Below are positions 13,963 to 14,137 of a DNA stretch of 14,137 nucleotides, piece after piece. Position 1 is the stretch's first letter. Each line of letters starts with the position of its first letter. Source of the DNA: Trebouxia sp. TZW2008 (Eukaryota; Chlorophyta; Trebouxiophyceae; Trebouxiales; Trebouxiaceae). The DNA lies in assembly GCA_002118135.1 (NCBI GenBank), contig BDIU01000573.1, positions 1-14,137 on the forward strand, given 5' to 3'. The notes below the pieces were generated by a model that worked only from the letters and a program-made list of their open reading frames with translations, made no database searches and was not told where the DNA came from. The position numbers and the translations under genes were made by a program.

Positions 13963-14137
13963 CTGCGTACATGCTGCATGCAACAACAGGAGGCTTCGAC
14001 GTCACCTCTGACACCACTATGACGTTCATCTCTGCCAAAAACTTGGCTCGGGACCCCAGCGGAAAGGGTCACTATCAGGGAACGTGGCAGAACTAATTAT
14101 TGTGCATAATTAAATATGCATAACTAATTGCAGAACG
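13963..14137 (-). promoter_or_regulatory. Region upstream of the first supported exon, with an AT-rich palindrome
   Basis: Bases 14090-14130 are AT-rich and include TGCATAATTAAATATGCA (14103-14120), a near-perfect palindrome. It could be promoter, 5' UTR or another intron. Without the sequence to the right I cannot separate these. Confidence 0.25.

Noticed and set aside
14005..14029. First exon MNVIVVSE with a 43-nt intron
   Set aside because: The intron would be far shorter than all others in the gene, and the acceptor is not unique; the start is left undefined.

Overview
The window looks like nuclear DNA of a green alga, possibly a trebouxiophyte; this is inferred from sequence style, not from a database match. 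It has GT-AG introns, exons of about 30-820 nt in longer introns, middling GC, a striking density of TGCA/GCATGC words, and Ala/Gln/Lys-rich protein segments. There are no Shine-Dalgarno sites, compact operons or RNA genes.

Almost all supported coding sequence is on the minus strand and fits one large multi-exon gene read from about 13962 down to a TGA stop at 831-833. Strong exons, 5' to 3' on the minus strand, are 13962-13780, 13674-12852, 11985-11655, 11243-10877, 10283-10030, 9342-9101, 8396-8214, 7555-7451, 6624-6592 (microexon), 6420-6247, 5299-5005, 3978-3703, 2963-2752, 1873-1391 and 1004-831. Reading phase is conserved across nearly every junction I could place, which is the main argument for one gene. 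Weaker parts are 12646-12296, where coding signal is spread over frames, and about 7450-6799, where exon borders are unresolved. The 5' start may lie beyond the right edge.

The inferred protein has an N-terminal ubiquitin-like fold split over two exons, a long helical body with at least one armadillo-type repeat, a Lys/Ala/Gln-rich charged segment with a 15-residue internal repeat, and a C-terminal U-box. This suggests a U-box E3 ubiquitin ligase with a ubiquitin-like N-terminus. I do not recognise it as a named gene.

The most unusual feature is in the introns. At no fewer than eight places, a short block spanning an exon-intron border is copied locally, usually in tandem, with one intact splicing copy and one or more altered copies. 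Some copies are frame- and phase-compatible cassette exons; others have frameshifts, stops or lost splice sites. Several grade into 25-, 33- and 40-bp minisatellites. Two copies of a small palindromic MITE-like element (5870-6040 and about 12677-12812) lie in introns. Bases 1-830 (downstream of the gene) and 13963-14137 (upstream) contain no gene I can support.
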